A stretch of DNA of 64,000 nucleotides from Salvia splendens (taxonomy: Eukaryota; Streptophyta; Magnoliopsida; Lamiales; Lamiaceae). The stretch is from assembly GCF_004379255.2 (NCBI RefSeq), contig NC_056052.1:8797708-8861707 (forward strand), read 5' to 3'. The notes below the pieces were generated by a model. The model saw only the letters and a program-made list of their open reading frames with translations. It was not told the origin of the DNA and did not search any database. The position numbers were made by a program, and so were the translations under genes. The stretch's first letter is position 1. The number at the start of each line of letters is the position of its first letter. Positions 1-10,256 of this stretch are shown here, one piece after another.

Positions 1-4
1 CTGC

Positions 5-166
5 TTATTTTCTGAACGACAGAATTGTTGTGTAGTTTACTTCTTCTCTTGGGCCGAACAATTTGTCGACGACACGTTTCTCAACCTCCTCGGCTTTAAT
101 GGCTTTCTCAACGGCCTCTCTAGCCTTTCTCCATCCCTGCAGCAGAGACGACCTTTTTGGTGTCAT
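5..166 (-). CDS. short ORF (53 aa) in LTR-element leader, unrecognised
   Basis: A 53-codon frame opens with ATG at 166 and ends with TAA at 5-7. The product is rich in Lys, Arg and Glu, starting MTPKRSSLLQGWRKAREA and continuing as an acidic-basic helix. I do not recognise a family. It sits in the position expected for the start of gag in the minus-strand element whose PBS is at 671-682, but it is much shorter than a gag and has no zinc knuckle. It may be a gag remnant cut by a stop codon, or a chance frame. Confidence 0.25.
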   Translation of the reverse strand: MTPKRSSLLQGWRKAREAVEKAIKAEEVEKRVVDKLFGPREEVNYTTILSFRK

Positions 167-670
167 GGTTCCCCAGCTCGGTAATTTGAACTGATAATAT
201 CTCGGTATTTTGAGATTATGGGATTTGTTTTAGGGTGATTTGGTATGTTGGTTTCTTGGCTGGATATTTGGATAGTTTGGCAGTTTTAGGCTATGGTAGA
301 TTCGACAGTTCATAGGTTTATTTGCAAGAATTCGCTTCTGGTATGGGAAGAATTAGATGGAAGACTTTGTTGGACTTTTGGGAAGATATCTTGGCTGGTT
401 TATTTATCTTGATTATTTGGAGCTATTTTTGGCTATTTTTGGAAAGGTTATTAGCTGATTTGGCTGTTAGGCTATAACTATATAATTGGTCAGATTTTTG
501 GGGCTAATTCATGGCTGTTTTTGAAAGGGTTTTGGCTTGGTTTTGCTAGTTTTTGGAAAGGGACGATGACTGAAGGTTTTTTCTTTTTGCAATAGAGGCA
601 TAGAAGGAGAAGGCTAGGCTGTTTTTATTTTTTTATATAGAGACAGTGATCGATCCCTATGATCGAACCT

Positions 671-682
671 GCTCTGATACCA
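671..682 (-). other. primer-binding site (initiator tRNA-Met type)
   Basis: On the minus strand this reads TGGTATCAGAGC, the standard plant copia primer site complementary to the 3' end of initiator tRNA-Met. It touches the inner end of the LTR with no gap, which fixes both the orientation and the LTR border. Confidence 0.8.
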
Positions 683-965
683 TGTTAGAAAATATAATGC
701 GGAAAATAAAAGACTATTGCAGAAAGTAAAAGACGGGTATAACTTTAAAGACTACATTGTGAATGACTTGAATTCTATTCTCTCCATGGTTACACAACTA
801 TATATAGACTCTAATTCTAGCTAAACATGGAAAATATATTCTAATTATACTAATATCCTTTTTATTTGATTTTCCATAATCTTCATTGATTTCCTTCTTT
901 ATTCTTACCATATCTTCATCCCTTGCTTTCTTGTTCTCCAATTAATTAATTTCTTTATTCCAACA
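683..965 (-). repeat. 5' LTR (283 bp) of the left-edge retroelement
   Basis: The LTR is bounded by TGTTAG on one side and CCAACA on the other, a short terminal inverted repeat of TG...CA type. A TATATATAG TATA box (minus strand) lies around 799-812. The PBS abuts it at 682. The partner LTR is outside the window, so age and target-site duplication cannot be read. Confidence 0.7.
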
Positions 966-1346
966 CTATAGGTATCAAACACAATCAAAGTAACACCTTT
1001 TCAATGAATTTCTCGGTTAAAATTTGGTTGAGTTTCTTACCACCTCTTTTGGGTATCAAATATATGCTCTAATGAGAAGAAGCTTTTAAATGTTTCTGAA
1101 ATGAGTTTGCTGTAATTGAAACGACGCGGAAATGAGTTTAATCATCAGGGTCCATTTTTTATATTTTCATCGACAAATATCTAGTAAGTGTATGGTGATG
1201 CACAATTTAATAAAATCTCAGTCATCTATAATTAATTAGACATGGTTTAATTGATCTTAATTATGTAATAAGGGACTAGTTTAAGTGTAATGCATTATAG
1301 TGAAGATTAAATCAATGGACAACAAGTGGTGTCAATGTCTAACGAT
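966..1346. other. spacer, nothing recognised
   Basis: AT-rich sequence between the LTR and the first MITE. I see no coding frame, RNA gene or repeat structure in it. Confidence 0.4.
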
Positions 1347-1583
1347 TACTACCTCCTTCTCCTTCTCATAATAGGAGCCACATTTGATGTGGTCACGGAT
1401 TTAAGAATTGTAAACCATAGTAGATTGGGAAAGTTAGTAGAATATAGACTTATTTTTTTATATTAATTTTATAATAAAATATTAGTGAAGAAAGTTAATG
1501 AAATGTAGGATCTATGTAACTCTTATTGTAGGACGTACTGAAATAGCAAAATGTAGCTATTATTGTGGGACAACTGTAATAGT
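1347..1583. mobile_element. Stowaway-like MITE
   Basis: The ends carry a degenerate form of the plant Stowaway (Tc1/mariner) terminus that reads ctccctccgtccc in cleaner copies. The interior (cacatttgatgtgg, ttttataataaaat, ttattgtgggac) matches the copy at 49572-49818 and, in reverse, the one at 32722-32942. It lies about 290 bp beyond the 3' end of the bHLH gene. Confidence 0.55.
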
Positions 1584-1868
1584 AATCTTTTATTAGAATC
1601 TGTAGAGACATTCTACGGGGAAAATGAGGAAATTGAATGACGATACAAATTTATTCTAATCATTTATTTAATGTTGAACACAATTATCACATCTCATGCC
1701 GTAGCAACCACTGTTATTGTTGTTGCTACTCTCATTGTCTGTAAAAACGACCTCAACATCACAAATCACTTACTTGAAATTACACAATGGATTGACTGAT
1801 CACTTGCATCAATTTCCATCTCCAAAAAATTTAGAGATGGAAATATATGAGCAAAAAATTATTAATAA

Positions 1869-2864
1869 TCAGTTGCAGTCACCCAGAAATCTTGACAGCC
1901 TCTCAAAAATTCTTGCACCTCCAATTTCCAATCCACTCCCTCCAATCTGCACCACAACCCCAAAAGGCCAAAACATTATTCTTTTTACAAGGGCATGTGT
2001 AACACGTGACACAAATATTAAAATAAATTATGAAACACTATCGTGAAGTACACCGTCGGTCCACTTTGACCGGTGCGAGTTTTAAGAAGTGCATCAGAAA
2101 AGATAAATGTGAAAGGCGAATATGTGCGAGTTTTAAGAAATAGTATATGAAAAAAATAAATGTGGAATGTAAACATCTAACGTGCGAGTTTTAAGATACT
2201 ATGAAAAAAATAAATGTGGGATGTGAATAATGCAGTGGAGTTGAGACCGATAAAAAAAATTAGACATTATTTTGTGGACAGTCCAAAATAAAAATGTGAA
2301 CTTTAGAATTAATCCCTTTTCGATTACCTCGGAATACACATTGTGATATACGGTCCCGTCCAGCACAGAGAGAGCCGCGTTAGCAACATCAGCACCTTCC
2401 TCGGTTAGAATCCTAATAATTTCCTTGAACATAAACCGGTGTTCGACTCCAGTCACCAAAACCACGTCAAGACTCGAGCGGTTGGCATGAACTTCGAGGG
2501 ACGACGGTTGGTTCGGCCCTCCACCAGCATTGGATTCACATTCACCCCTAAAACTAAAACTGGAGCTAACAGATTTATGCACCTTCAAAAAATTTCTCTT
2601 CTGCTTCAGCACCTCCAGCCTCTCTTGTAGCTCATTTATGTACATTGCAGCTTCTCCTAATTGATCAGACATGCTACCTATTTCCTACAAAAAAAATATT
2701 AAATTAGCTTTAAAAAATAGAATAAATGGAGAAATGATGAATACCTTTGAAGATTGAGGAGGAAGGAGAGAGCAGAGTTTGAAGTAGAGAGCTTTCATTT
2801 GATTTCTTCTGTTTTTTTCAATAGTTTTTCTATCATATGTGGATGGGGAAATAGGGTGATTCAT
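1869..2864 (-). CDS. bHLH transcription factor, ACT-like C-terminus (bHLH36/118/162-like)
   Basis: Three exons join in phase: 2864-2745 (40 codons), 2684-2328 (119 codons) and 1946-1869 (25 codons plus TGA), giving 184 aa. Both introns are GT-AG. Exon 1 carries the basic region and first helix (RKTIEKNRRNQMKALYFKL, residues 12-30). Exon 2 gives the second helix (MSDQLGEAAMYINELQERL) and an ACT-like beta-alpha unit (LDVVLVTGVEHRFMF). The 26-codon last exon ends the fold (GARIFERLSRFLGD). This organisation is known for plant bHLH subgroup Ib(1), nuclear DNA-binding dimers. The Glu and Arg-Arg that contact an E-box are present (EKNRR). A TATA box lies 63 nt upstream, and intron 2 carries a MITE. 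No frame breaks are seen, so it looks functional. The exact orthologue is not assigned. Confidence 0.88.
2047..2300. mobile_element. MITE inside bHLH intron 2, with internal triplication
   Basis: This Stowaway-like sequence fills most of the 381-bp second intron of the bHLH gene. The end near 2270-2290 (tttgtggacagtccaaaa) and the interior gtgcgagttttaag are typical of the copies elsewhere in the window. The interior unit is repeated three times, starting at 2073, 2124 and 2182. It leaves both splice sites of the intron intact. Confidence 0.5.
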
Positions 2865-2926
2865 AATTTTATGCTTGACAATTTTCTAGTGAGTGTGGGA
2901 GGTGAAGTGGTACACGTTGTGCAACA

Positions 2927-2934
2927 TTTATATA
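2927..2934 (-). promoter_or_regulatory. TATA box of the bHLH gene
   Basis: The minus strand reads TATATAAA here, 63 nt upstream of the start codon at 2864. An ACGTG core (G-box-like) lies between it and the start, around 2911-2917. Transcription would begin near 2900, giving a leader of roughly 35 nt. Confidence 0.5.
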
Positions 2935-3100
2935 CTTGAAAACTAAATTTGTTTGGGTTTTTTCAGAAAAGAAAACAAATTAGTTAATGTCAATTTTGGA
3001 GAAAAAAAAGGCGGTGTGTCTACAAAAGTTCACATGATGAGCATTTTTCACAATATGTATATTCATTTGAAAAAATGTGCATTTTTGTAATCGAATAAAC

Positions 3101-3259
3101 GTAAAATTTTCCCCAGTCTTAATAATAATCGGGAACGATTAGTAAAAATCATAGTAAAATTTTCCCCAGTCTTAATAATAATCGGAAACGATTAGTAAAA
3201 ATCATAGTAAAATTTTCCCCAGTCTTAATAATAAACGGGAACGATTAGTAAAAATCATA
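3101..3259. repeat. 53-bp tandem repeat, three copies
   Basis: Three contiguous 53-bp units start at 3101, 3154 and 3207 (gtaaaattttccccagtctt is the first 20 bases of each). They differ by one or two bases. The array sits about 240 bp upstream of the bHLH start codon, beyond its TATA box. Confidence 0.9.
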
Positions 3260-3597
3260 AGGATTGAAAAAGACTTTTCCTCACAAAGTAATTCACACAC
3301 TATCTTGGATTTAAACTAGAGAACATTCAAATAAATAATTCGAAAAGATAATTTATATTTCGATTAGAGTCGGACAAATTATTTTGATGCCAAATTTGAG
3401 ATTTTCATTATACATAGGGAAAATTAAATGGAAGCCACCAACTTTGAGGTAGTCATTAGAAATTATACAACTTGTACGAATAGTCTTAATTTGATTGTAC
3501 AATTCTAGTAGATTGTTGAGTGTCACGATAATACTTAGGAAGTTTTATTCATACTAGATGCATGTGTCAGGTTAAAGTGAGGATATTTAAAATTATA

Positions 3598-3790
3598 TTC
3601 CATCTGTCTCATAAAAATAAGGACATTTTCCATTCGGAATGTTCTATTTTTTATAATTTCATTCTCTTTAATAAGGTGAACCGCATTCTCTACTAACAAT
3701 ACTATAATTAATTTTTCTATCTATCTCTTTCTTAATTTACCAATTGTGCATTAATTCTCGTAATGTTTCAAATGTCCATAATTTTTAAGG
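3598..3790. mobile_element. partial Stowaway-like MITE
   Basis: The start (ccatctgtctcataaaaata) and the interior (accaattgtgcattaattc) match the Stowaway family, but the right end lacks the usual ggacggaggga terminus. It appears truncated. Confidence 0.4.
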
Positions 3791-4360
3791 ACTAGTAATA
3801 TTATCTAAATTTGATTAAAAGTAAAGATCAATGAACGACAATTCATTTTTAATTCCCATTTTTACAAAATTTTCACCATTTATTAGCTCATTTTTTGAAG
3901 TCGGTGAGAATTGTATACGACTTTAACAATGTGGACGGTGGACTATCATAATTTAAACGTGCGACTAATTTTTGTTGTAAATGTTGGACTAACATAATAT
4001 AAACGTGCGACTGTTTGTTGTGTCGATCCTTTAAGCATTTTGTACTATTGCTATCTAATCAAGTCTGAAATCTAAACGATACTTATAACTAATGCTCGTG
4101 GAAGCAAATACAACCACATCTTAAGCCAAAACACATTTATAATTTTTTCTGGCTTCGCCTTCCAAATTTGTGAAAAATATTGACAAGTTGGCCTCGTTTA
4201 TTTTTCTAATCTATTTGTTTCCTCACTAGATTTTCGTTTAATTTTTTAATATATTTGTTTCCTCACTAGATTTTATATAGTATTCTTTTGTAAGTTAAAT
4301 GAAGAAAATAAAATAAGAAAAGAAAAAGTAAAAAAGTGATGTTCTTATATTTAAAAATGT

Positions 4361-4629
4361 ACTCCCTCCGTCCCAAGTAAGATGATCTCTTCCTTGGGTA
4401 GCAAGGGTTTATATACAATTTTATTTTATATGTTAAGTGGAGAGAGTAAATTAAGAGAGAACGAATAAAGTAAAGACAAAAGTGTTTCAATTTTTAATAA
4501 TAGGTTATTTTGATTGGGACAAATCAAAAAGAAAAATGAGTCATGTTTAGTGAGATATAGAAATTACCAATTTTGAGTGAGACGTCCAAAATTGAAAAAT
4601 GTATGGGTTAAACAGAAACGGAAGGAGTA
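4361..4629. mobile_element. Stowaway-like MITE
   Basis: It begins actccctccgtccc and ends aacggaaggagta, inverted termini flanked by TA. The interior is AT-rich and non-coding. Confidence 0.7.
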
Positions 4630-5629
4630 CACGAACAAAGTCGGTTGTGCAAAATTGCGTAGCAGCTAGAGAGGGTCTAATCACGTCGGTACGACAAACC
4701 GAATCAATGAATTAGTTTAATGTCAAAGCCCACTTAACACAAATCACGAATATAGAATTGTACGTCGTATTCAGACACTTGATTGCACGTACCATTGACA
4801 AATTGAAAACAATTAAGTAGTAGTAAATGGGTTTTAAATAGTGAGCAAGATAAAAATAATATTGAAAATAATTTAGTAAGCATAGTACCTAACTGTATTT
4901 CGAATAGTGTGCAAGTTAGAAATATTAAAAACATTTTAGTTAGGGATGTCAATCGGGCTAATTCGTTCGGGTTCGGGCCAATTCATTCGAGTTATCGAAC
5001 TATTTGGGTGCAAGCTATTCGGGTTATAACTTTTTCGGGTTATAAATTTTCAACTCTAATCCTAATCCATCGAGTTTCGGGCTGACCCATCGGGTTATTT
5101 GGACAAAAAGCTTTCGAAAACAAACTTATGGAATCAAAATTTTCCTCTGTAAACTGATTATAATTTTTTTATATTTTTCTATACCTAGTTTTAGAATCAC
5201 ATAATACCTTCAAATTTTCATGACTTTCACGTAATAGTTGGAGATGAGTCTTTCATCATGATATACTATAATATAAATAAAGTTAAATTAAAATTGGAGC
5301 AATAAATTTGAATTAAAGTTTGAATTCGTGTCATTATTTTGGCATTGTTCATAATCATTGTTATAACGATAAATATAGTCGATTTTTGATGGGTTAATTA
5401 TCAATTTTTTATTGATTGGCTTTGGCGGTGGTAACCTAGCAACCATGTAGAAATGTGTGGAATGAAGATTTAAGAAGACTAATTTAATGTGGCATATGAA
5501 ATCCAAAAATACAAGAAAAACTCAAAAATGTAGTATTTTTAACTAAAAAATACAACCCGACGGGCCAACTCGCAACCTGGCCTGGCCAGCTTAACCCAAC
5601 AACCCTAATGAATTAACTCGTTAGAGCTC

Positions 5630-6419
5630 TGAAACCTCTTGGAGTGTGTCATGTGTGTTTTGTTGTCTATTTTCTCTTTCGTAGTTGATTTCTGAATTCT
5701 CCTGTCGTTGTGGACTGATCAAATCGGAAGGTCAAACTGATCCAGCTGATCGATGGGTGTCTTTTACCTGCAGATGCCTGTGAATGGATCCAGTGAACAT
5801 TTAAACTGATCAACTTGACTTGATTCCGACTTATCTCGTGCGCAAATGGAGGAACTTAGGGCTTTCAAAACCTTAACCCACAATACTATTAATTAGTAAA
5901 GGGAAGTAAGGATCGATCCCACAGAAGATGATGTGTTCTACATTTGTTGAGGACAAAATGGGAATGGTTGCTGCCACGCTTTACATGGTGGGTTAAGTTA
6001 AACTAATTGCTTTGATGGACTGGGAGACTAAACTAACTAAACTAATCCACTTGCTAAATGGAATTAAAATCTACTTGATCAACTCATACTGTAATTTCTG
6101 GAAATGGTCGAACAAAGTAAAAGCAAACGAGTGTCAGTCTTCTACAAAACGTACGATAAAGTAAACTTTTCCTAACAACTTCATCTTCCTCACAGATTCA
6201 AAAGAAAAAAGAGCATACTCAGATCTGAACATTTACGAACATTTATGACTTAACAATCTTAACACAACAAACTTGTAATTTAAAATCTACCCTAAGGTTT
6301 AAAACTGCATCTTCGTGAACAAGCAACTAAGCCATAATCATGCAGAAATCACAAATCGGCTACCAGATCCACAACATCCGAAGCTAAACCAGACATGATC
6401 ATACTTTCAACCAACATAA
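5630..6419 (-). repeat. truncated 3' LTR of the gypsy element
   Basis: About 790 bp match the first half of the intact LTR at 20593-22238, including ggaagtaaggatcgatccca. The match stops at 6419, where a copia LTR fragment begins. The rest of the LTR and the polypurine tract are missing. Confidence 0.8.
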
Positions 6420-7435
6420 TGTAGAGGTTGGCAGCGGAAGCGTGCGTTCAAACAGATCACATAATAATTCTGATCTATTTAACAGATTATTTAGACAAAT
6501 TCTATTCGTGTAATTCTCACATGTATCATGCTCATAACTTGAATTTAAACATGCTTTAGCGCAATTAACACCTAAAACATGTTTGTTACGGAGTAAGCCA
6601 ATTTACCTCGTTGATTCAATGAAGAATCGAAGATAGATCGCGTCTTCTCCACGTGAAGACCTTGGGTACTAAAACCACAGATCTTCTGACTAGTTCCCAG
6701 ACTGTAATATGATATCAGTGTGTGTTGATCTCACCAGAGTACTAGGACTTAAATAAAGAAGACGGAATCTGCTCACGGTGGAGAGCTAAAATCGTCCATC
6801 TGCTTGAAAGAGAGGGGGACGAAAATTTTATAAAATAAATCTTGTATTTTCTGTCTCCTTTATTCTCCTATTTATATTAAGTCACATATTAGGCTCAATC
6901 AGGGATCTATGGAAGAATTTGGATATGGCCTCCCCCAATTAGCTTTTTACTAATTAAATTGAACCCATAATTTAATATAAGTTTATATTGGAATATTACG
7001 AGCAGCCACTACAGAAGTAATATTGCACTGTCCATCCAAATCTGAAATTACAAGTATTCCGGGTTTCCATTTGTTTGTCATTTATTTCCCGTGCTTAAGA
7101 TAGAAACGTCCATTAATTAATCAATATCTGCTATGGACTTAATTAATTAACATATTATTATCTCCAAGAGTGGACTTAGCAAGAAATGCTTATTTATTAT
7201 TCATAGAATAATCAAACTCCAACTAGCTAGGTTCCGAATAATAAAACCTTGTTTCGAACTCCTCATGTGGACGTTATCAAACGAGACTCACCTCGCGCAC
7301 GATTCAATATAATAGCAATCCTAGTACCGCTAGATATTAATCACCACTACCCAATATACCAGGATTCTTGGGTTGCGAAAAATCCGCACCTTTTGGTAAG
7401 TCAAAGTAGTGCATAATCAATACCGTATGCTCAGT
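6420..7435 (-). repeat. copia LTR fragment (same family as 12430-13900)
   Basis: Starts TGTAGAGGTTGGCAGCGG and follows the 1471-bp copia LTR at 12430 for about 1016 bp with scattered substitutions, then diverges after gtatgctca. The last 450 bp of that LTR are lost. No internal copia sequence accompanies it. It interrupts the gypsy 3' LTR and probably arose by a separate insertion followed by deletion. Confidence 0.75.
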
Positions 7436-8047
7436 TGGTGAGTTGCCCCAGCATATCCCTGTGTTCACATGGCATGAAAGCTTAGGGTTTCCAAAAGAAG
7501 GGACAATTACAGTTTAGGATCAAAAAGTGTTACTAGTTGGTGCCCTTAAAATGAGGCAGGTTCATATGGTTCGAAAGAGTTAGGCTCAACTGGTTATTCC
7601 TATCGCCTTTAGTCCTTACTAGCATATGTTATTCCCCCCTAAGCATCAATGACGGTGTCTCTATTTTTTTTATTTTAGTAGAAAGTATTCTACTCTGGCT
7701 TCTAACTCACATTTAGAGGGCTTTACAGAGGGCTCAGATTAAAGCATTTCTATCGTTCTCACATCTTCCAAATTGATTTTGGCTTATTGAAGAAGAGAAT
7801 CTCACAAATCAACATGCATCATCTCTTCAATCACTCTTACTAAGGGAATCTTTCCTTTATTCTTCTTAAACTAGTTTATATCCAAAAATACATAAGTCCA
7901 AAACAACTAGCACATGACTCCTAACTGACTCAAACTCACATATGTTGACACTAACTGTTCCCCCCTTTCACTTCATTTCAGCTTGCCCCGAGCGAACTTG
8001 ATGAAGTGGAAAAAACAGAGTTGTTAGTGTCAAAACAGGAAAACAAA
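7436..8047. other. gypsy 3' non-coding region
   Basis: Between the LTR fragment and the hairpin array lies non-coding, AT-rich sequence presumed to be the 3' untranslated part of the gypsy element. No ORF or motif is recognised. Confidence 0.35.
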
Positions 8048-8352
8048 ACTTCTCACACTTAGACCAAGCAATGGGCTAAGTGGGAGAAGGCAAAACAAAA
8101 CATACGGAAAACCCAAACATATCAAACAAGAAAACAGACAAACTTCTCACACTTAGACCAAGAAGTGGGCTAAGTGGGAGAAAAAACAACCAGAAAACCA
8201 AAACTATACAAAACATGCTATATAAATGAAACTTCCCACACTTAGACCATGCAATGGGCTAAATGGGAGAAGAACACAACGTAAACAATCATAAGCATGT
8301 ATACAGAAAAACTTCTCACACTTGGATCATACAATGGCCTAAGTGGGAGAAG
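8048..8352. repeat. four tandem hairpin units in the gypsy 3' region
   Basis: Four units of about 41 bp lie at 8048-8088, 8142-8182, 8231-8272 and 8311-8352, spaced 80-94 bp apart. Each has a left arm near cttctcacacttag and a right arm ctaagtgggagaag. The arms are inverted complements of 14 bp with one or two mismatches around a loop of about 13 nt. On the plus strand the right arm is a near-polypurine tract. The spacers are A-rich and poorly conserved. Confidence 0.85.
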
Positions 8353-8449
8353 AGTAAACACAAGCGTATATACGTGCAAACAAAAGCATGCACAAGCGGA
8401 AAAACATAAAACTAAACTAGAAATTAAAAATTACTTGGTTAGTCTAGTT

Positions 8450-10128
8450 TTAATGTTTCTTCTGGCTCCCTTGGGAGCCAGAATGCCGTGTCAGCTTGAC
8501 CCTCTTGGATGTCGATGAGGTAGGCCTCTCAGTGGGTGGTTGGCTGGCGGTGGTTGTGGTGGTCTTCTTCTTCCTGACTGTTTTGACAGGGGTGGTGTCT
8601 GGGCTAACATCTAGACTTGCTCCCTGTGGCTGGTTCTCTCTTGAAGTAGAGGTAGCGGATATGAGCTGTTGGGCAATTTGATTGTTCTGCTCTGCCAGGT
8701 TAGTCATCCTCTCAATCAGAGAGAGGGCCTTGGTCATGCTCTTAGTCTGGAGCTCAAGAAACGCTTGTTGCTTATCATTAGCTTCGCCAAATGTGCTATG
8801 ATCCTCTGCCACTTTTTCTCTGCCACTTTTCCTCAGTGGCTTCTGGCCTCGTCTCGGTAGGGCGTGGTTTCTCCTTAGTAGTAGTTCTCCTCTCCTCAGC
8901 CTCCACAGGCTCACTATCCTCTTCATTTTCCACTTCTTCATTTTCTTCCTCTGCTTGTCCAGCCTCGCAGAACACCAGTGCAGCCCCCTTTCTCTTAATA
9001 ATGCCAATGCTGATGAAATATGTCGTGTCAAACCATTCTGGATCCTCACACATCACGATGGAGGATTTGGGAATCGTTAGCCTTGGCATTATGTACCTTA
9101 TCAGATACACTCCAAGCAGGTGGCAGGCGTACAAGTGACGGACAGGATGGTCGGCTATTTTGTGGCATGAGTGAGCCAGCCAGTAGCCCAGATGAACCTT
9201 GACTTCCTTGAGCAAGCACCACATGAAATATAATTCAATCGTGGTGATCATAGTGTTTGATTGGCCAAGGAGGTTGTGAGCCAAGAAGACATGCGCCATC
9301 CTCAGATCGGGGTCAGCAATCTCCTCCCATGTTGACACACTAGTTTTGAACGGATCTACACCTTCGGCTTCTATCATGTTTCACCCTTCCTCAGCGTCGA
9401 ACTCCTCAGTGTACTTGGGTTGACCAATCTCCCGCAAAGACCACCCCCCTATCCTATCCTCCTAGGGACTCAGCAGTCCTAATCTCAATGACTACTCTCT
9501 GACATAACCATCTCCTGATTGAACACTCTGAAATTGATGGACTCCTTGTCCAAATCGGTAGTATACTCAAAGTAGAAGGATGTGAAGAACACCTTCGCAA
9601 GGTTAACCAGCACCTCACATGGTGCGTATTCCAACAACTAGTCAAATACGATGGCTCTGATGTATCCAAGGATCCTTAACTCCTATCATCCGCATGGACT
9701 CCACTTCTTCTTCGAACTCAGCCTTTTCCTCATGATTATCGACAAATCTTGTGGATTTCGTCGCAGGTGAGTGAGTCTGTGAAGTCGCCAGTGCGATGAG
9801 GGGTTGTTCTGCTGCTGGTTCCGTCTAGACGGATGCTCCAGTTGGAATTCCGATGGGAATATGTGTAAGTTGTTGCTCTTTATCTTTAAATTTCTTGGCC
9901 AGATGGGAAAAAACTTCACTTATTTTGCTGCTAGGGCTGAATTTCCCTATTGTTTCTTCAAGAATATTCAGGTACATATTACCCACGGACTTCTCCAGAG
10001 GTTGAGATGTACCGACGGTTGGGGAGTTGGGGTGTCATGGTTTCTGGGCTAGGAGTCGAGGAGATCATATGTACTCGTCGTCCGGCCGAGGGCTTTTGGG
10101 ACTGGCTAGAAGCGGATGACTTGTCCAT
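8450..10128 (-). pseudogene. gypsy extra ORF ('putative plant transposon protein' type), degraded
   Basis: The ATG at 10128 opens a frame beginning MDKSSASSQSQKPSAGRR. The coding trail then shifts frame several times. Recognisable stretches include LEYAPCEVLVNLAKVFF (about 9630) with a stop near 9500, a block at 9377-8796 (LYFMWCLLKEVKVHLGYWL, then HKIADHPVRHLYACHLLG, then a Glu-rich tail), and a Gln/Thr/Lys-rich C-terminus at 8796-8450 in another frame. Proteins of this look are known as extra ORFs downstream of pol in Athila/Tat-like elements, with unknown role. It has its own TATA-like site and CT-rich leader. The assignment rests on memory of the family, so it is moderate. Confidence 0.5.
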
Positions 10129-10249
10129 CGTCGGCGGTGGAGAATGGCTTCGCCTGAAACTGAGAGAGAGGAAATTAGGAATTTTAGGAGTTTTGAGAAT
10201 GTAAAGGTTTGATAAAAAAGTGAAAAGGTGAGAGAGAGGGAGAAGTGTG

Positions 10250-10256
10250 ATAAATA
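10250..10256 (-). promoter_or_regulatory. TATA-like box of the gypsy extra ORF
   Basis: The minus strand reads TATTTAT within CTCTATTTATCACAC, 122 nt upstream of the ATG at 10128. It is followed by a CT-rich leader (CTCCCTCTCTCTCACC). This is promoter-like organisation inside the element, separate from the LTR promoter. Confidence 0.35.

Larger units (their letters stand above)
1..682 (-). mobile_element. 5' internal region of an LTR retrotransposon
   Basis: This is the leader and first coding part of an LTR element on the minus strand. Its PBS (671-682) and LTR (683-965) lie just to the right, so the element runs leftward out of the window. The leader is T-rich on the plus strand, with short runs like ggctattttt repeated around 415-560. 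The only reading frame starts about 500 nt past the PBS (5-166). No gag, protease or RT motif is visible, so the lineage is unresolved; the tRNA-Met PBS suggests Ty1/copia or a non-autonomous derivative. Confidence 0.6.

Noticed and set aside
2199..2672. Single-exon ORF of 157 aa as the whole bHLH protein
   Set aside because: It lacks the basic region, starts in the second helix and reads through a GT splice site at 2327 into a MITE.
8048..8352. CRISPR-like array
   Set aside because: Repeats are regularly spaced but each is an imperfect hairpin inside a plant gypsy element; spacers are A-rich filler and no cas gene exists.
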